Shown here piece after piece: positions 1 to 6,382 of a DNA stretch of 8,048 bases. Location of the stretch: assembly GCA_005879435.1 (NCBI GenBank), contig VBKX01000484.1, positions 1 to 8,048 of the forward strand, given 5' to 3'. The notes under the pieces are model-generated. The model saw only the letters and a list, made by a program, of their open reading frames with translations. It did no database searches and was not told the DNA's origin. The first letter of the stretch is position 1; every line of letters starts with the position of its first letter. The stretch comes from Deltaproteobacteria bacterium. Lineage in GTDB: Bacteria > Desulfobacterota > Binatia > UBA9968. The position numbers and the translations under genes are program-made.

Positions 1-725
1 TGATGATCGAGGCGAAGAAACTGGCGTTCGCCGATCGCGACCGGCACTTGGCCGACCGCGATTTTATGAATGTGCCGGTGCGAGATCTTTACGCGACAAA
101 GCGAGTCGAAAAGCTGCGGTCCCAGATTCGCCTGGATCTGGCTAGCAGTGAATACGAGAACGTGCCTACAGGAACAGATACCGAATACGTCGCAGCCGCC
201 GACAGCGAAGGCAATCTGGTTTCGTTCATTCAAAGCAACTTCATGGGCTTCGGCTCGGGCGTGGTCGAGCCTGAGACCGCAATCATTTTGCAGAACCGCG
301 GCCATCTCTTTTCGTTGGATGAAAATCATCCCAACTGCATCGGGCCGCACAAGCGCTGCGTGCATACGGTGATGCCAGGGCTGATTTTCAAAAATGACAA
401 ACCTTACGCCGCGCTCGGGTTGAAAGGCGGTCACGTGCAGCCGCAAGTGCAGGTGCAAATCATTTCGAACCTCATCGATTTCGGCACGACGCCGCAGGAG
501 GCGATCTCGGCGCCGCGTTTTAATCATAACGAAGGAGCAAAAGTCGGATTGGAGCCGGAATTCGCTCAATCGGTCAAAGACGATCTAACCCGCCGCGGCC
601 ATCAAGTGGTTGGCGGCAATCCCGAAAGCTTCGGCGGCGCCCACGCAATCGTGATTCACCCCGAATCAGGAGCCTTCATCGGCGGCTCCGACCCGCGCAA
701 AGGTGGCTGCGCGCTGGGATTCTAA
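1..725 (+). CDS. Gamma-glutamyltransferase family protein, C-terminal part (5' end outside window)
   Basis: This is the C-terminal part of a gamma-glutamyltransferase (Ntn-hydrolase fold), a family that is autocleaved into two subunits and hydrolyses or transfers gamma-glutamyl groups, usually in the periplasm or outside the cell. The reading frame is open to the left edge, so the ATG at 3 is probably internal. The likely catalytic and autocleavage Thr is in GTDTEYVAAADSEGN (Thr codon at 180-182), followed by the family signature SFIQSNFMGFGSGVV. The later block HPNCIGPHKRCVHTVMPG and the stretch GLKGGHVQPQVQVQ resemble the YwrD-like branch rather than the classical E. coli Ggt. The C-terminus GGSDPRKGGCALGF is typical and the gene ends at TAA 723-725. 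REP1 begins seven bases after the stop. The family is clear; the substrate is not, because this branch includes enzymes with other amide substrates. Confidence 0.93.
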   Translation, partial: MIEAKKLAFADRDRHLADRDFMNVPVRDLYATKRVEKLRSQIRLDLASSEYENVPTGTDTEYVAAADSEGNLVSFIQSNFMGFGSGVVEPETAIILQNRGHLFSLDENHPNCIGPHKRCVHTVMPGLIFKNDKPYAALGLKGGHVQPQVQVQIISNLIDFGTTPQEAISAPRFNHNEGAKVGLEPEFAQSVKDDLTRRGHQVVGGNPESFGGAHAIVIHPESGAFIGGSDPRKGGCALGF

Positions 726-731
726 GATTTG

Positions 732-764
732 GTTCCGGATTCTGTTGCGCTGCATCCGGGCTAC
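732..764 (-). repeat. REP element 1 (GTAG-type hairpin, inverted)
   Basis: Read on the minus strand, this 33-nt unit starts GTAGCCCGGATG and ends GAATCCGGAAC. The arms CCGGAT and ATCCGG form a 6-bp stem around a 13-nt loop. It aligns without gaps to the copies at 796-828 and 1410-1442. The GTAG head is the tetranucleotide known to mark REP units recognised by RAYT transposases. It lies just after the gamma-glutamyltransferase stop and could also stabilise that transcript's 3' end. Confidence 0.8.
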
Positions 765-795
765 AGAATTACAGGACGCGGTTTGAAGGTCTGTC

Positions 796-828
796 GTAGC
801 CCGGATGAAGTGAAACGGAATCCGGGGG
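796..828 (+). repeat. REP element 2 (GTAG-type hairpin, direct)
   Basis: This 33-nt unit starts GTAGCCCGGATG and ends GAATCCGGGGG. A 7-bp stem CCCGGAT/ATCCGGG encloses a 13-nt loop. It lies head-to-head with REP1: the two GTAG heads face each other across 31 bp, the paired arrangement called a BIME. It sits immediately upstream of the transposase gene and forms the left GTAG border of the possible mobile unit 796-1442. Confidence 0.82.
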
Positions 829-874
829 CCTCGTGGTTGGACAACGCCGAGTCTTGTATCGTACATCTGGCCAC

Positions 875-1402
875 ATGGTTTTCTACCGACGCAATTTCAT
901 ACCTGGAGGAACCTACTTCTTCACGGTTGCGCTGACTGACCGTAAACGCGATTGGCTCGTGAGGCACATAAATTTGCTTCGCCTAGCCTTTCGGCGCGCC
1001 AAGCGCGAGCGACCCTTCACGATAGATGCGATCGTTGTCTTGCCCGAACATTTGCATTGTGTCTGGACTCTGCCCCCGGGCGACGCGGATTATTCGCACC
1101 GCTGGCGTTTGATCAAAGCGCGCTTGTCGAAAGACCTCCTGCTGGCGGGCGCTCCGATCCATCAAAGTGCCAGGGGAGAATACAACGTATGGCAACGGCG
1201 GTTTTGGGAACACACGGTGCGCGATGAAGCTGATTTGCTTTCGCACGTGGATTACATCCATTACAACCCGGTCAAGCACGGTCTCGTCACACGGGTAAGC
1301 GACTGGCCATACTCTTCATTTCATCGGTTTGTTCGGATGGGTTGGCCGAGTGCTGATTGGGCCGATGATCCGAATTTATCCGAAGGTATGACCGGAGAGT
1401 GA
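875..1402 (+). CDS. REP-associated tyrosine transposase (RAYT, IS200-like Y1 family)
   Basis: The gene encodes a 175-residue HUH-type single-strand DNA transposase of the REP-associated group. It opens with MVFYRRNFIPGGTYFFTVAL, the usual N-terminus of one RAYT subfamily. The HUH metal-binding motif is His59-Leu60-His61 in VVLPEHLHCVW. The nucleophilic tyrosine is most likely Tyr127 in the motif DYIHYNPVKHGLV, preceded by the family signature WQRRFWEHTVRDEADL. The length fits a complete gene. The ATG at 875 was chosen because RAYTs normally begin two or three residues before YRR; a GTG at 833 would add 14 residues and start almost against REP2. Neither start has a good Shine-Dalgarno sequence, so expression may be low. 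The flanking GTAG-headed REP hairpins are presumably its substrate. Confidence 0.92.
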   Translation: MVFYRRNFIPGGTYFFTVALTDRKRDWLVRHINLLRLAFRRAKRERPFTIDAIVVLPEHLHCVWTLPPGDADYSHRWRLIKARLSKDLLLAGAPIHQSARGEYNVWQRRFWEHTVRDEADLLSHVDYIHYNPVKHGLVTRVSDWPYSSFHRFVRMGWPSADWADDPNLSEGMTGE

Positions 1403-1409
1403 TTTCGGA

Positions 1410-1442
1410 GTCCCGGATTTCGCTGTGCTCCATCCGGGCTAC
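1410..1442 (-). repeat. REP element 3 (GTAG-type hairpin, inverted)
   Basis: Read on the minus strand, this 33-nt unit starts GTAGCCCGGATG and ends ATCCGGGAC. A perfect 7-bp stem CCCGGAT/ATCCGGG encloses a 13-nt loop that differs in several bases from the loops of REP1 and REP2. It starts 7 bp after the RAYT stop and is the right border of the REP/RAYT unit. It also lies upstream of the UbiD-family gene, where it could insulate it from upstream transcription. Confidence 0.82.
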
Positions 1443-1448
1443 GATAGA

Positions 1449-1464
1449 GAGATTCACGAATCTC
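1449..1464. promoter_or_regulatory. Palindrome upstream of the UbiD-family gene (possible operator)
   Basis: GAGATTCACGAATCTC has 7-bp perfect arms around a 2-nt centre and lies 115 bp before the UbiD-family start. The size and symmetry suit a dimeric regulator, or the site could be an accessory part of the adjoining REP3 hairpin. A second, shorter perfect palindrome TCGGTACCGA is at 1524-1533 in the same leader. No convincing -35/-10 pair was found between them, so a regulatory role is inferred from symmetry and position only. Confidence 0.3.
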
Positions 1465-1564
1465 AAATATCAGTTCATTCCATCCGGAATATAGTCCACA
1501 CATCGGTCTTCCGCCACTGGCAATCGGTACCGAAATCACATATCACCATTACGATATTTTCGTT

Positions 1565-1570
1565 AAGGAG
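1565..1570 (+). promoter_or_regulatory. Ribosome binding site of the UbiD-family gene
   Basis: AAGGAG lies 8 nt before the ATG at 1579 and fixes that start. Confidence 0.85.
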
Positions 1571-1578
1571 ACTCGGTC

Positions 1579-3174
1579 ATGGGTTATTTCAAGGATTTAA
1601 GAGAGCATATCGCGGCGCTGGATCAAGCGGGTTTGCTGGTCAGGATCGACGAGCAGATCAACAAAGACACGGAGCTGATGCCGCTGGTGCGTTGGCAGTT
1701 TCGCGGGCTTTCGGAAGAAGAGCGCCGCGCATTCATGTTTACCAATGTGATCGACGCAAAGGGACGGAAGTACGACATTCCCGTCGTGGTCGGCACATTA
1801 GCGGCGTCGCGCCAAATTTACGGCTTTGGTCTCCAGTGCAAACCCGAAGAGATCGTCGATCGCTGGAATAAGGCGCAGAGTAATCCGATACCACCGAAAA
1901 TCGTGGATCATGCGCCGGTGCATGAAGTCGTTTACACGGGATCGAATCTAACCGAGAAAGGCGGTCTCGGAGAATTTCCGATACCGATCTCGACTCCTGG
2001 CTACGATTGCGCGCCGTTTACCACGGCGTCGCACTGGTTCACCAAGGACCCTGAGACCGGCATCATCAACGTCGGCAACTACCGCGGCCATATCAAAAGC
2101 CCGACGCGGACCGGAGTTTTTTTGAGCTCGAGCAATCATGGTGGTTATCACTGGCGCAAGTGTCAGGAGCGCGGCATTCCGCTGCAAGCGGCGCTGGTGA
2201 TCGGCGCGCCGCCCTGTGTCGCTTACACTGCGCCGTCGCGGATTCCTTTTAGCGTGAGCGAGCTCGACGTTGCCGGCGGGCTCGCCGGCGCGCCGATCGA
2301 AGTCGTGCGGTGTAAAACCAACGACGTGCTGGTGCCTGCCAACGCGGAGATCGTGATCGAGGGTGAAATCTCGACCGAGTTTTTGGAACCCGAAGCGCCG
2401 TTCGGCGAATCCACCGGCTATATCGCCGAGCGTTTGCTCAATCCATTCTTCGAAGTGAAATGCATCACGCATCGTAAGAATCCAATCCTGGCGACGATCA
2501 TCAGCCAGATGCCGCCAAGCGAGTCGAGCGTGATGCGTCAGGTGTCAGCCGAAGGAAACTATCTGCGCTTCCTGCGTGATCAGTGCAACATTCCGGGCAT
2601 CATCGAAGTGGCTTTTCATAGCATCGCCGTGCGCCAGATCTGTGTCATCAAAATGAAAAAGCTCAACCAGGCGCACGTCTGGCAGGCGCTGCACAGCATG
2701 GTCGGCTACAATCCCGCCACGGGCAAGATGGTCATCGCCGTCGACGAAGACATCGATCCGCGCAATTTAGACTCGCTTTTTTGGGCCATGGCGTTTCGCA
2801 TGCAGCCGCACCGCGACGTGCTGATTATCCGCAATCGCACACCGCAGATGGACCCGTCGGTCTTTCCGCCGGGACAGGAAACGGGCCATTCCTTGGACGA
2901 GATCGCCGGCGCTTCGGCCATGCTCATCGACGCCATGCGCAAGTGGGATTACCCACCGGTGTCGCTGCCGAAAAAAGAATATATGGAACGCGCGAAACAA
3001 CTTTGGGAGCGCTTGGAACTACCGAAGTTGAAGCCGCAGGAGCCGTGGTTTGGTTACAATCTAGGATTATGGTCGGAAGAAGACGAGTCGGAAGCGGCGC
3101 TCGCGGTGCAGGGCGAACATTACCAGACCGGTGAAAAGCGCTTGCAGCAACGGGTGCGCGTGAAAAAACTCTAG
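1579..3174 (+). CDS. UbiD family (prenylated-FMN) decarboxylase
   Basis: A complete 531-residue cytoplasmic enzyme of the UbiD/Fdc1 family, which reversibly (de)carboxylates aromatic or alpha,beta-unsaturated acids using prenylated FMN, Mn2+ and K+. Against the fungal Fdc1 active site the key residues are present at a constant offset: metal ligands Asn164 (INVGNYR), His187 (SSNHGGYH) and Glu228 (VSELDVAGG), catalytic Arg169, and the Glu pair Glu272 and Glu277 in EPEAPFGESTGY. It should therefore be active. The length is in the family's usual range. The ATG at 1579 follows a good AAGGAG. It stands alone, 136 bp after REP3, and converges with the binding-protein gene at 3225. No UbiX-type prenyltransferase is in the window, so cofactor must come from elsewhere. 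It is not necessarily the ubiquinone-pathway UbiD: substrate specificity cannot be read here, and the C-terminal region after about residue 470 diverges from what I recognise. Confidence 0.95.
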   Translation: MGYFKDLREHIAALDQAGLLVRIDEQINKDTELMPLVRWQFRGLSEEERRAFMFTNVIDAKGRKYDIPVVVGTLAASRQIYGFGLQCKPEEIVDRWNKAQSNPIPPKIVDHAPVHEVVYTGSNLTEKGGLGEFPIPISTPGYDCAPFTTASHWFTKDPETGIINVGNYRGHIKSPTRTGVFLSSSNHGGYHWRKCQERGIPLQAALVIGAPPCVAYTAPSRIPFSVSELDVAGGLAGAPIEVVRCKTNDVLVPANAEIVIEGEISTEFLEPEAPFGESTGYIAERLLNPFFEVKCITHRKNPILATIISQMPPSESSVMRQVSAEGNYLRFLRDQCNIPGIIEVAFHSIAVRQICVIKMKKLNQAHVWQALHSMVGYNPATGKMVIAVDEDIDPRNLDSLFWAMAFRMQPHRDVLIIRNRTPQMDPSVFPPGQETGHSLDEIAGASAMLIDAMRKWDYPPVSLPKKEYMERAKQLWERLELPKLKPQEPWFGYNLGLWSEEDESEAALAVQGEHYQTGEKRLQQRVRVKKL

Positions 3175-3224
3175 CTGCAAGGGAAAAGGGCGGCAACATT
3201 CCTTGGTTTGTCCGCCGGCTGGAT

Positions 3225-4199
3225 TTATTTACCGCCCAATTCCTTCAACGCTTCTTCCACTAACGATGCGTCGACGACCATTTTGGGTGTGACAGTGGTT
3301 GGAATCAGCTTCTGGTCCTTTTCGATCTGGAGCAGGATGTCGACGCCGTCGAGCGGGACGCGGCCGTCGCGGCTGAAAGCGTCGACAACGACATCGTAGG
3401 ATTCCCGCGCCGTCTTGTCGTCCATGCTAAAACGTTTGCGGATCACCTCGACCGTTCCTGCCGGATTGTCGCGCAGGTAGCGCAGCGCTTCGATTTCCGC
3501 CTTCAGCAATTTTTTGATCTGTGCGCGGTTGCTTTTGATTCGGTCGAGCGTGGTGCCGAGGCCGGAAAACGGGATCGTTACGTATTGGGCAGTATTGGCC
3601 AGGACGGGGAAGCCTTCCCGCTTGAGCTGAATCGAATAAGGCGGCGCCAGGACGACGGCCTCGGTGCGGCCGATTTTAAACGCGTCGTATATCAGCTTCT
3701 CGTCGCCAATGGCGATCAGCTTCACATCTTTTTCGGGGTCCAGACCGAACTCCTTCAAGGTCAACCGAGTGCTGATATGATTCGTCCCGCCGATGGACGC
3801 GATGCCGATGGTTGCGCCTTTGAGATCCTTCACGCTTTTGAACTTGTTTTGCGCGATAACGCTGAAAAACGGTGACTTGATGCTGGTGGAGATGGCCCGG
3901 ATCGGCAGCCCGCGGGCAGCGGAACGGATCGCGGAGCCGATTAGTTCGATATAGTCGATGTCGCCGCTCAGCAGCGCGGCGACGGCGATGTTGGGGCGCA
4001 TCTGAATAAGCTCGACCTCGGCGCCCTGCTTCAGATAAAAGCCGCGATCTTTGGCGATAAACGGCACGAGAAAGGCCATCGAGCTTGTCGCCACGGCGAC
4101 CCGCGCTTTTTCCGGCTTCTCCTGCGCCGGCGCGGGCAAAGCCAAGATGCCGATCATCAGCAGAGACCACGCGCCAAAACGCCAAGCGAGTTTTTTCAT
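3225..4199 (-). CDS. ABC transporter substrate-binding protein (NMT1/THI5-like, SsuA/TauA type)
   Basis: A complete 324-residue periplasmic solute-binding protein of the NMT1/THI5-like (sulfonate/nitrate/taurine/pyrimidine) class. The N-terminus is a typical signal peptide: Lys2-Lys3 and Arg7, a hydrophobic core to about residue 21, and an APA cleavage site with cutting predicted after Ala25. The mature part starts ARVAVATSSMAFLVPFIAKDRGFY, the usual first strand and helix, and continues with SVKDLKGATIGIASIGGTNH, which in this fold lines the ligand cleft. The gene is monocistronic in the window and divergent from the oxidoreductase at 4347, with a strong promoter at 4242-4269. No permease or ATPase is nearby. 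It is only distantly similar to the two paralogues at 5350-7380. The ligand is unknown; aromatic acids, sulfonates and pyrimidine-like compounds are all possible for the class. Confidence 0.92.
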   Translation of the reverse strand: MKKLAWRFGAWSLLMIGILALPAPAQEKPEKARVAVATSSMAFLVPFIAKDRGFYLKQGAEVELIQMRPNIAVAALLSGDIDYIELIGSAIRSAARGLPIRAISTSIKSPFFSVIAQNKFKSVKDLKGATIGIASIGGTNHISTRLTLKEFGLDPEKDVKLIAIGDEKLIYDAFKIGRTEAVVLAPPYSIQLKREGFPVLANTAQYVTIPFSGLGTTLDRIKSNRAQIKKLLKAEIEALRYLRDNPAGTVEVIRKRFSMDDKTARESYDVVVDAFSRDGRVPLDGVDILLQIEKDQKLIPTTVTPKMVVDASLVEEALKELGGK

Positions 4200-4231
4200 G
4201 CCTGTTCCGCGTCCTTCTTCGTTGAATCACG

Positions 4232-4259
4232 ATTGGCGGCAATTGTATGTATTGGCGGC
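4232..4259. repeat. ATTGGCGGC direct repeat across the divergent promoter
   Basis: The 9-mer ATTGGCGGC occurs at 4232-4240 and 4251-4259, 19 bp apart start to start, close to two helical turns. One copy lies in the -35/-10 spacer and the other just downstream of the -10 of the minus-strand promoter. A regulator binding both would block it. This is inference from position; no regulator gene is in the window. Confidence 0.4.
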
Positions 4260-4269
4260 CGTTAGTCAA
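4242..4269 (-). promoter_or_regulatory. Sigma70-like promoter of the substrate-binding protein gene
   Basis: On the minus strand TTGACT (4264-4269) and TACAAT (4242-4247) are separated by 16 bp; each hexamer matches the consensus at five of six positions. The -10 ends 42 bp before the ATG at 4199. This is the best promoter match I found in the window. Confidence 0.65.
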
Positions 4270-4335
4270 TCGGTTTTCTTGTGCGGCGCGTCTTTGGCCG
4301 ATGAACGTTTATTGCTAGGGTGAGCCAAGCCCACT

Positions 4336-4340
4336 GGAGG
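4336..4340 (+). promoter_or_regulatory. Ribosome binding site of the LLM oxidoreductase gene
   Basis: GGAGG lies 6 nt before the ATG at 4347 and favours that start over the in-frame GTG at 4320. Confidence 0.8.
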
Positions 4341-4346
4341 AACGTC

Positions 4347-5346
4347 ATGAAGATCGATGCCGCTTTGCTCGTTCACGATTTGAATCAAATGCCCGCCGTG
4401 GCGCGCTTTGCCGACGATGCCGGATTCGACGGCATCTGGACATTCGAAACCTCGCATGAGCCATTTCTGCCTCTCGTGCTCGCCGCCGAACACAGTTCCC
4501 GCATGAGTGTGGGCACGAGTATCGCCGTGGCTTTTCCGCGGAGTCCAACGATCTTGGCGCAAATCGCCTGGGACCTGGCGCGATTTTCCAGGGGCCGCTT
4601 CATTCTCGGCCTCGGCACGCAGGTGAAAGGTCACAACGAGCGCCGCTTCGGCGTCAAGTGGGAAAATCCGGTGGAGAAAATGCGCGAGGTCATCCTCGCC
4701 GTCAGGGCAATCTGGGACTGCTGGCAGAATCGCACGCGGCTTAACTTTCAAGGGCAGTTCTTTAAGCTCAATCTAATGACTCCTTTCTTCAGTCCCGAGC
4801 CGCACCAGTATCATCGCATTCCGATTTTCGTCGCCGGCGTGAACCGACGCATGTGCCAGCTCGCCGGAGAATTGTGCGAAGGTGCACAGCGCGCGATATT
4901 TAAGGGAGAGAGTGCTGCCGAACATCGAGATCGGGCTCATGCAAAGCGGGCGGCAACGCCATTCGATCGAAATATCGAGCAGTATCTTCGTCATTCCGAC
5001 TGACAATCCAGCCGAGGCGGCGAAGTATGAATCGGAGATTCGCGAGCAAATTTCTTTTTACGCCAGCACGCCGCCGTACCGACCTGTTTTCGATCTTGAA
5101 GGTTGGGGCAATGCCGCCGATGAGCTAAAGGCTCTAGCTTCGCGCGGCAAATGGAGTGAGATGCCCGCGTTGATTACCGACGAAATGCTCGACCGGTTCG
5201 CTTTGCGTGGCACTTGGGTGGATTTGCCAGAGAAAGTCTTGAAAAAATATGATGGGTTATTAGATCGCGTGAGCTACTACTTTCCCGTTGTGCCCGGTGA
5301 AAATGAAGCGGGCTGGCGCGCGACGGTGGCGGGTTTCAAACGCTGA
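4347..5346 (+). pseudogene. LLM class (luciferase-like, probably F420-dependent) oxidoreductase, frameshifted
   Basis: Two overlapping frames together encode one luciferase-like monooxygenase, resembling the family of putative F420-dependent oxidoreductases related to mycobacterial MSMEG_2256. The first frame runs from ATG 4347 (MKIDAALLVHDL, then GFDGIWTFETSHEPFLPL and RFILGLGTQVKGHNERRFGV) to residue 179 in LAGELCEG at 4881-4883. The protein then resumes one frame over at about 4885 with HSARYLRERVLPNIEIG and continues about 153 residues to TGA 5344-5346, ending in the usual LDRVSYYFPVVPG region. Relatives normally read roughly DGFHVHPxHS here. About six residues are missing with one leftover base, so a 17-nt deletion fits both length and phase. 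The first frame alone ends after unrelated residues at 5003. The product is probably inactive. The gene converges with the one at 5350, leaving 3 bp between stops. A sequence error is the alternative. Confidence 0.85.
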
Positions 5347-5349
5347 TGC

Positions 5350-6357
5350 TTATCTTTCGTTCTTCGGCGCTCGCCCGTAGAGTTTGTCGATGAAACCCGA
5401 CTTTCTGACTTCTTCGAGAACGCTTGTGTCCATTAAGGCTGCGGGCTTGACGTTGCGCGCGTTCGGATGGCCGAGCGAGTCGAGCGCGTTCTGAATGCCA
5501 TTGGTTTCGGGGATGGGATATTCCCGCATGCTGAACGACAGGCGATTATAAATGTCCTTTGCAATCGCCGGATCTTTGATGCCTTCTTCTTCGAGAACCG
5601 AAAACACCAACTTCGGCTTAGTCTTGAACAGGTAAATGCCTTCGACGTACGCCAGCACGATCCGACGCGCGACCTCGCGCTGGTTGCGTATGAGCGCGGC
5701 GGGCACCGTAACACCGAAGCGCGCGAAATCGAGGGGCAGCTCGGAAAGATCGGCCAGCGCGCGGCAGCAACCGCTAGCCAAAACTTTATGAATACCCTCC
5801 GGGCTGACGAGGGCGCCATCGACGTGTCCCGCCAGCAATGCGGACATGCGCGTCGGTGTGTTGCCGGACTGCAGCAACATGACTTCTTTCTCCGGATCAA
5901 GCTTCCATGACCGTAGCACCATGCGGGTAGTAAGGTCCGAGGCGGAGCCGAATCGGCTGACTGCGATGCGTTTGCCTTTGAGATCTTCCGGTTTAGAAAT
6001 ATTTTTCCGCGTGACGAAGATATGCTCGAGGCGATTGATGTTGACGGTGATGACTCGAGTTTCCATCGCGCCAGAAACGGGCAGCGTCATCATCTCGGGG
6101 ACGCCGGAATCCGAAACCACGATGTTTCCGCCGAGCATCGCCTGGGTCAGGATGCTGCCGCTATTAAAGTAAATTGACTTGACGTTGAGGCCGTTTTTTT
6201 CCCAGATTTTTTCTATCTCCATGACGCGGCGCAGATCGGAGCTGATGCCGGTGCCGCTATAGCCCAACATCAAGTTGTTCGATTGGGCGTGAGCGGAAAT
6301 GACGCTCACTGCCAGACTCAGTATTGCAATCAAGTATCTCGCCGTTCTCAATTTCAA
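5350..6357 (-). CDS. ABC transporter substrate-binding protein (NMT1/THI5-like), intact paralogue
   Basis: A complete 335-residue periplasmic binding protein. The signal peptide has Lys2, Arg4 and Arg7, a hydrophobic run from about residue 8 to 21, and an AHA site with cleavage predicted after residue 24. The mature protein starts at about QSNNLMLGYSGTGISSDL. The core contains LEHIFVTRKNISKPEDLKGK and FGSASDLTTRMVLRSW, the usual cleft-forming loops, and an unusual Cys pair in ASGCCRALADLSELPLD. The start is TTG at 6357, preceded by GGAG with a 6-nt spacer; no ATG suits better. It follows its paralogue (6383-7380) by 25 bp in the same direction, so the two probably share a transcript. By eye about two thirds of residues match that paralogue. 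No permease or ATPase lies nearby, and the ligand is unknown. Confidence 0.92.
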   Translation of the reverse strand: MKLRTARYLIAILSLAVSVISAHAQSNNLMLGYSGTGISSDLRRVMEIEKIWEKNGLNVKSIYFNSGSILTQAMLGGNIVVSDSGVPEMMTLPVSGAMETRVITVNINRLEHIFVTRKNISKPEDLKGKRIAVSRFGSASDLTTRMVLRSWKLDPEKEVMLLQSGNTPTRMSALLAGHVDGALVSPEGIHKVLASGCCRALADLSELPLDFARFGVTVPAALIRNQREVARRIVLAYVEGIYLFKTKPKLVFSVLEEEGIKDPAIAKDIYNRLSFSMREYPIPETNGIQNALDSLGHPNARNVKPAALMDTSVLEEVRKSGFIDKLYGRAPKNER

Positions 6358-6363
6358 CGTTCG

Positions 6364-6367
6364 CTCC
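6364..6367 (-). promoter_or_regulatory. Ribosome binding site supporting the TTG start at 6357
   Basis: GGAG on the minus strand lies 6 nt before TTG 6357. It lies in the 25-bp gap to the upstream paralogue and decides the rare TTG start. Confidence 0.65.
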
Positions 6368-6382
6368 AGTCTCCGATTGGTT

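Larger units (their letters stand above)
796..1442 (+). mobile_element. REP-flanked RAYT unit (possible REPtron)
   Basis: A single RAYT transposase gene is enclosed by two REP hairpins in opposite orientation (796-828 direct, 1410-1442 inverted), so both ends of this 647-bp segment begin with GTAG when read inward. RAYTs are single-copy, usually domesticated relatives of IS200/IS605 transposases that bind GTAG-headed REPs. The gene flanked by its own REPs is the known configuration, and REP3 starts only 7 bp after the transposase stop. Whether the segment moves as a unit cannot be told from one copy, and no target-site junction is visible. Confidence 0.65.

Noticed and set aside
833..874. Upstream GTG start for the RAYT gene
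   Set aside because: The 14 added residues do not look like a RAYT N-terminus and the start would almost abut REP2; the ATG at 875 gives the expected beginning before YRR.
732..1442. CRISPR-like reading of the repeated hairpins
   Set aside because: There are only three copies, in mixed orientation, with unequal spacing and a transposase gene between them; they fit REP elements.
1948..2472. Long open frame on the minus strand inside the UbiD-family gene
   Set aside because: It lies opposite a clearly conserved enzyme, is rich in Arg and Ala as antisense frames are, and shows no recognisable family.
3175..3224. Possible bidirectional terminator between the convergent genes
   Set aside because: A GGCGG/CCGCC pairing at 3189-3193 and 3212-3216 can be drawn, but the stem is short with a bulge and there is no T-run on either strand.
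4266..4751. Minus-strand open frame of 161 codons across the LLM gene start
   Set aside because: It is antisense to well-conserved oxidoreductase sequence, lacks a recognisable domain and would cover the divergent promoter region.
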